Assembly (NCBI GenBank): GCA_003864535.1
Contig: BHEQ01000054.1
Location: forward strand, 1-10,317
DNA: 10,317 bases
Direction of reading: 5' to 3'
From: Gammaproteobacteria bacterium
Lineage (GTDB): Bacteria; Pseudomonadota; Gammaproteobacteria; Cardiobacteriales; Wohlfahrtiimonadaceae
Every line of letters begins with the position of its first letter. Within the stretch, counting starts at the first letter, position 1. The notes beneath the pieces are model-generated. The model had not been told where the DNA came from. It was given only the letters and a program-made list of their open reading frames with translations, and did not search any database. Both the position numbers and the translations under genes were made by a program. Positions 6,978 through 10,317 of this stretch are shown here, piece after piece.

Positions 6978-7059
6978 TTCCTTAATTTTCATTAAACTAT
7001 TTACAATAAATTTCAAATTTCAAACTTCAAACAAATTTTCAACAAATTTCCAACAAACT
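6978..7059 (+). other. G-free, CAA/TTTC-repeat leader of tpx
   Basis: Eighty-two consecutive plus-strand bases contain no G. The second half is an irregular repeat of AAATTTC-like units (7008-7056: AAATTTC, AAATTTC, AAACTTC, AAATTTTC, AAATTTCC) separated by AAC. As RNA it would be essentially unstructured. This could help ribosome or S1 access, or act as a Rho-binding (rut-like) tract because C occurs without G. Both roles are inferred. Confidence 0.6.
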
Positions 7060-7070
7060 GAGGATATATT

Positions 7071-7571
7071 ATGTCAATTGTAACTTTTAAAAATAATCGT
7101 ATTACTATTTATGGTGATTTTATAACATTAGGCAGTAAAGCTCCTGATTTTAGATTAGCTAATGCCTCTTTAGATGATGTTCAATTATCTGATTATGAAG
7201 GTAAACGCAAGATTTTAAATATTGTGCCAAGCTTAGATACCGCAACGTGTCAGGTCTCAACACGTGAATTTAATAAACGTGCAAGCGCCTATGCCAATAC
7301 TGTTATTTTAGTAATTTCAGCCGATCTTCCCTTTGCCCAAAATCGTTTTTGTAAAGCTGAGAATTTAGATAACGTAATCCCATTATCGATGATGCGTAAT
7401 CGTGATTTTGCCCGTGATTATCGCGTACTTATTACAGATGGTCCTTTAAAAGGGATCACCACTCGCGCCGTTATCGTTTTAGATGAACACAATAAAGTTA
7501 TCCATGCGCAATTAGTTGCAGATATTAGTTCTGAGCCTGATTATGATGCTGTTTTGGCAGTGTTAGCTTAA
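7071..7571 (+). CDS. tpx: Thiol peroxidase Tpx (atypical 2-Cys peroxiredoxin)
   Basis: Thioredoxin-dependent peroxidase that reduces hydrogen and alkyl peroxides. The 166-aa sequence aligns along its length with E. coli Tpx (168 aa): GSKAPDF, GKRKILNIVPSLDTATC with peroxidatic C60 and T57, ISADLPFAQNRFC with resolving C94, R132 completing the active site, and the ending EPDYDAVLAVLA. TGAGGA six bases before the ATG is a good binding site. It follows the G-free leader and ends 15 bp before hairpin repeat copy 2. No OxyR-type site was recognised. E. coli Tpx is periplasmic in some reports, but no signal peptide is seen here. Confidence 0.97.
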   Translation: MSIVTFKNNRITIYGDFITLGSKAPDFRLANASLDDVQLSDYEGKRKILNIVPSLDTATCQVSTREFNKRASAYANTVILVISADLPFAQNRFCKAENLDNVIPLSMMRNRDFARDYRVLITDGPLKGITTRAVIVLDEHNKVIHAQLVADISSEPDYDAVLAVLA

Positions 7572-7586
7572 TTAAATATAAATTAT

Positions 7587-7707
7587 GGGCACATCTATTA
7601 ATTGCTTTTTCTGTGTTACAAGATATTATTAAAATGCTCATTTACCTAAGTAAACTGCGCTTTCAATAATATCGCAAGCCTTGAAAAATCTAATTTATAT
7701 AAGCCCC
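7587..7707 (+). repeat. Long palindromic intergenic repeat, copy 2
   Basis: A 121-bp relative of the repeat before ttcA, in the same orientation. It shares the left end GGGCACATCTAT, the central 41 nt from GATATTATTA through CTGCGCTT (starting at 7622) and the right arm CTTGAAAAATCTAATTTATA. The inner stems persist: GATATTATT (7622-7630)/AATAATATC (7665-7673), TTTAC/GTAAA around CTAA (7646-7649), and TTTTTC (7606-7611)/GAAAAA (7683-7688). The left arm between 7599 and 7620 has diverged, so the outer pairing is weaker than in copy 1. It ends six bases before the recN binding site. Confidence 0.8.
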
Positions 7708-7723
7708 TCTATCTAGGTAACAT

Positions 7724-9397
7724 ATGTTAACTGATCTCACCATCCACAATTTTGCAATTATTGATGAGCTTAATCTTGAATTTAAACAAGGACTTTCTGT
7801 TATTAGTGGCGAAACAGGAGCGGGTAAATCAATTACGGTGGATGCACTTTCAATTGTTTTAGGCGGCAAAGCGGATGCAACTTGCATTCGCCACGGCGCA
7901 GAGCAATGTGAGATTAGTGCTAACTTTGATATTAGCAAGATCCCAAATGCACAAGCATGGCTTGCGGAGCAATCAATTTTAAATGAAGATAATCTGTGCT
8001 TTATTCGGCGGGTTATCTCAAACACTGGGCGCACCCGCACTTTTATCAATGGCAGAGCCCAGCCTTTACAATCTGTCAAAGAATTAGGCGAATTATTGCT
8101 CGATATTCATGGGCAACATGCGCATCAATCCCTAGTAAAAAAAGATCAACAGCGAATTCTACTCGATCAGTTTGCATTAAGTACTGATTTAGTTAAAGAT
8201 TTAGGCAAAATAGCCCGCGAGATAGATCAAATCCAAACAAAAATACATACACTTAAATCACAAAGTTTAGATAATACGGAAAAATCTGAATTTTTGCGCT
8301 TTCAACTAGCTGAATTTGAACAATTAAAGCCAAACTCTAACGAATGGGAACAGATATCGTGTGAGTATGATCAATTAAATAAGGTTGAATCGCGTTTATC
8401 CCTATATCAAGAATGTGCGCTTTTATTAAATGATGATGAGCATGGAATTAGCGCATTATTATCACGTCTTTTAAGTAAACTCCAAAGCTCTTCTAAAAAA
8501 GACGCAAGCTTAGCTGATATTATTGGGATGATAGATAATGCCTTAATCTTATGTACCGAGGCTCAAAGTGATCTAAATAATAAGGCAGAAGGTGCGGATT
8601 TAGATCCAGAACGCCTAGCGACTCTTGAAGCAAGAATGCGCTCTTTAAGTGATCTTGCCAATAAACATCGTGTTGCTCCTGAAGATTTATATGAGAAGCA
8701 GCAAAAACTTCAGGAAGAATTAGAAGGGCGTTTTGTTTCAGATGAACAACTAGAACTGCTTGAAAATACTTGTTTAGTCCTTAAAGATAAATGGCTTAAA
8801 AGTGCGCAGGTAATTACCCAAAAACGCCAAAAGTGCGTTAAAAAACTTAATCTAGCAATCACCGCCGCAATGCAGGGGCTTGCTATGGAAGGGGGTAAGT
8901 TTGAAATTTTATTAATAGAGCAATCTGATTTTCATCCTTTTGGGGCGCAAAGCATAGATTTTTATGTATCCGCAAATCCAGGTCAGCCTCTCCAACCTCT
9001 AGGTAAAGTAGCCTCTGGTGGCGAGCTTGCCAGAATTAGCTTAGCGATTGCCGTTATTTTAAGCATGCAATCAGCATTACCTACCTTGATTTTTGATGAG
9101 GTTGATACAGGCGTTGGCGGCGCGGTAGCTGAGATGATAGGGCAGCATTTACAAATGTTAAGTGTGGGTCGCCAAGTTTTTTGTGTAACTCATTTAGCTC
9201 AAGTAGCTTGTTTTGGGCATCAACATTATGTTGCAGCGAAACATAAATCTAAAAATAATACACAAACGCAAATTCATCTTTTAAATGGGCAAGATAAAAT
9301 TAATGAGATTGCGCGTATGTTAGGTGGTATGAAGTTAACCGATGCAACCTTTACCCACGCTCAAGAAATGCTAAAAAGTGCCCATGAATCCATTTAA
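7724..9397 (+). CDS. recN: DNA repair protein RecN
   Basis: SMC-like ATPase that acts at DNA double-strand breaks. At 557 aa it matches E. coli RecN (553). Walker A GETGAGKS is at 29-36, after the typical start MLTDLTIHNFAIIDELNLEF. The central 150-370 is Gln/Glu/Lys/Leu-rich and fits the coiled-coil arms. The ABC signature ASGGELARI is at 430-438, Walker B TLIFDEVD (D458, E459) follows, and the H-loop His is H490 in CVTHLAQVAC. TAGG six bases before the ATG serves as the binding site. No LexA-type box (CTG-N10-CAG) is apparent in the 152-bp gap, which is mostly occupied by hairpin repeat copy 2. Its 3' end overlaps lnt by 14 bp. Confidence 0.97.
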   Translation: MLTDLTIHNFAIIDELNLEFKQGLSVISGETGAGKSITVDALSIVLGGKADATCIRHGAEQCEISANFDISKIPNAQAWLAEQSILNEDNLCFIRRVISNTGRTRTFINGRAQPLQSVKELGELLLDIHGQHAHQSLVKKDQQRILLDQFALSTDLVKDLGKIAREIDQIQTKIHTLKSQSLDNTEKSEFLRFQLAEFEQLKPNSNEWEQISCEYDQLNKVESRLSLYQECALLLNDDEHGISALLSRLLSKLQSSSKKDASLADIIGMIDNALILCTEAQSDLNNKAEGADLDPERLATLEARMRSLSDLANKHRVAPEDLYEKQQKLQEELEGRFVSDEQLELLENTCLVLKDKWLKSAQVITQKRQKCVKKLNLAITAAMQGLAMEGGKFEILLIEQSDFHPFGAQSIDFYVSANPGQPLQPLGKVASGGELARISLAIAVILSMQSALPTLIFDEVDTGVGGAVAEMIGQHLQMLSVGRQVFCVTHLAQVACFGHQHYVAAKHKSKNNTQTQIHLLNGQDKINEIARMLGGMKLTDATFTHAQEMLKSAHESI

Positions 9398-10317
9398 TAA
9401 TTTACTTAAAACACTATTTAATCTAATCTCTTATATTGTGCTTAGTGATAAGAAACGCTATGTTTTTCTTAAGAATGCATGTTTAGGATTAGCCATGCCC
9501 TTAGGTTTTGCGCCATTTTCTTATTGGGGTTTATTGCCGCTTATTTTAGCACTGTGGATACTCTTGCTGTATAAATCCAAACATCCATTTTTAAGCGGTT
9601 TTAGTTTTGGTTTGGGCAATTTTAGCTTAGGTTTATGGTGGGTGAGCATAAGTTTGGATCAATTTGGTGGTTCTGGTATTATTTTAGCCTCACTTGGAGC
9701 ATTGCTTCTCGCCATGATTTTGGCAATATATTATGCTTTAATCGGATTTTTATTTTCCAAAATTAAAGCACCGCTAACATTTAAAATAGGGATTATTTTA
9801 CCGTTACTTTGGGTTTTAATGGAATATGCACGGGCGCATTTATTTACGGGCTTTCCGTGGTTAGCCTTAGGATATTCCTTAGTTGATAGCCCTTTTGCCG
9901 CGTTAATTATTCCAAAAATGGGAGCATTGCTTGGGAGTGTTTGGGTTATTTGGCTTGCAAGCTTAATAAGCTTAGCTACGCTAAATTATGCGAAAACTTT
10001 AAGTGCTCAAGTTGCTAATAAAAATACAAATAGTGATGTAAATAAAAATACAAATAATAATTTTGCATATATAAGCTATCAACCCAGCATGATATTAGGG
10101 TTTAGCTTAGCCTTTTTGATGTGGGCAGCGCAGTTTGTTGGCACTCCTATAAGCATAAGTCCTGATGGGCATAAGGTTAGCGCGGTACAAGCAAATATCC
10201 CCCAAACGATGAAGTTTGATAATGATTTTTATACTAAAAATATAGAAACTTATGTTGAGATGACAAATACTATAGTCGCTGAAAGTAGCCTGATTGTCTG
10301 GCCTGAATCAGCTATTC
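9384..10317 (+). CDS. lnt: Apolipoprotein N-acyltransferase, 3' end cut by window edge
   Basis: Inner-membrane enzyme that adds the third acyl chain to lipoproteins. The 311 visible codons are strongly hydrophobic, with several membrane helices. They carry Lnt marks: LGFAPFSYWGLLPL, FGLGNFSLGLWWVS, MEYARAHLFTGFPWLALGY, and the start of the nitrilase-like periplasmic domain with VSAVQANIPQ and VWPESAI. E308 in WPES corresponds to catalytic E267 of E. coli Lnt; the Lys and Cys of the triad lie beyond the edge. The ATG is inside recN (14-bp overlap), implying translational coupling. The next in-frame ATG (codon 38) would remove the first 37 residues and cut into the conserved GLAMPLGFAPF segment. 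An Asn-rich insert with a repeated NKNTN (about residues 212-225) lies in the loop before the last visible helix. Confidence 0.95.
   Translation, partial: MNPFNNLLKTLFNLISYIVLSDKKRYVFLKNACLGLAMPLGFAPFSYWGLLPLILALWILLLYKSKHPFLSGFSFGLGNFSLGLWWVSISLDQFGGSGIILASLGALLLAMILAIYYALIGFLFSKIKAPLTFKIGIILPLLWVLMEYARAHLFTGFPWLALGYSLVDSPFAALIIPKMGALLGSVWVIWLASLISLATLNYAKTLSAQVANKNTNSDVNKNTNNNFAYISYQPSMILGFSLAFLMWAAQFVGTPISISPDGHKVSAVQANIPQTMKFDNDFYTKNIETYVEMTNTIVAESSLIVWPESAI
10017..10055 (+). repeat. In-frame 15-bp direct repeat within lnt
   Basis: AATAAAAATACAAAT occurs at 10017-10031 and again at 10041-10055, 24 bp apart and in frame, encoding NKNTN twice. It forms a hydrophilic Asn-rich loop between two membrane segments, probably by local duplication. 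Confidence 0.75.

Noticed and set aside
6898..7083. 61-codon plus-strand ORF spanning the gap before tpx
   Set aside because: It runs through the G-free repeat tract and overlaps the tpx start, has no binding site, and its composition simply reflects the repeat. The 48-aa frame at 6827 is more protein-like.
7587..7707. Two related repeats as a CRISPR array or tRNA-like elements
   Set aside because: Copies are 1.8 kb apart with genes between, no short regular repeat-spacer pattern, and no cloverleaf arms or CCA.
7690..8079. 129-codon minus-strand ORF opposite the start of recN
   Set aside because: It lies antisense to the Walker A region of a clear recN and has no independent family features.

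Overview
The window is a compact, AT-rich stretch of bacterial chromosome with short intergenic gaps. The proteins look gammaproteobacterial, or possibly from a closely related betaproteobacterium. MetG has the E. coli-type zinc knuckle and C-terminal OB domain. UbiE, YbaB-RecR, HinT, TtcA, atypical 2-Cys thiol peroxidase, RecN and Lnt all match proteobacterial forms. I cannot name a genus. There are no mobility genes, rRNA, tRNA or CRISPR arrays, so this is mostly core housekeeping sequence; the unusual parts lie between genes.

Layout. Positions 1-2234 hold metG on the minus strand, running off the left edge. A 177-bp divergent promoter region (2235-2411) separates it from everything else, which is on the plus strand. 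In order these are a HAD-IIA family hydrolase (2412-3350), a ubiE gene whose first part is out of frame (N-terminal piece 3519-3602, body to 4351), ybaB (4452-4781), recR (4788-5384), hinT (5406-5747), ttcA (5915-6769), an unrecognised 48-residue membrane peptide (6827-6973), tpx (7071-7571), recN (7724-9397) and lnt (9384 to the right edge, overlapping recN by 14 bp).

How the genes relate. ybaB-recR is the classic conserved DNA-repair pair and recN adds a second recombination-repair gene. ttcA and metG serve tRNA modification and charging. ubiE makes respiratory quinones, tpx removes peroxides and lnt finishes lipoproteins. The set reads as several short transcription units.

Main points of interest. 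(1) ubiE is interrupted near its N-terminus: a well-placed ATG opens a 27-codon frame that stops within an 11/12-bp tandem repeat, and the conserved UbiE sequence resumes in another frame. One inserted base, or removal of one 11-bp copy, restores a full-length protein. (2) Two copies of a ~122-bp long-hairpin repeat (5776-5898 and 7587-7707) sit in the same orientation just upstream of the ttcA and recN ribosome binding sites. They look like a non-coding palindromic or MITE-like family. (3) A 48-aa single-pass membrane protein and an 82-nt G-free leader precede tpx. (4) A perfect 16-bp palindrome abuts the consensus -10 box of ybaB. (5) Lys/Asn-rich low-complexity inserts occur in MetG and Lnt.
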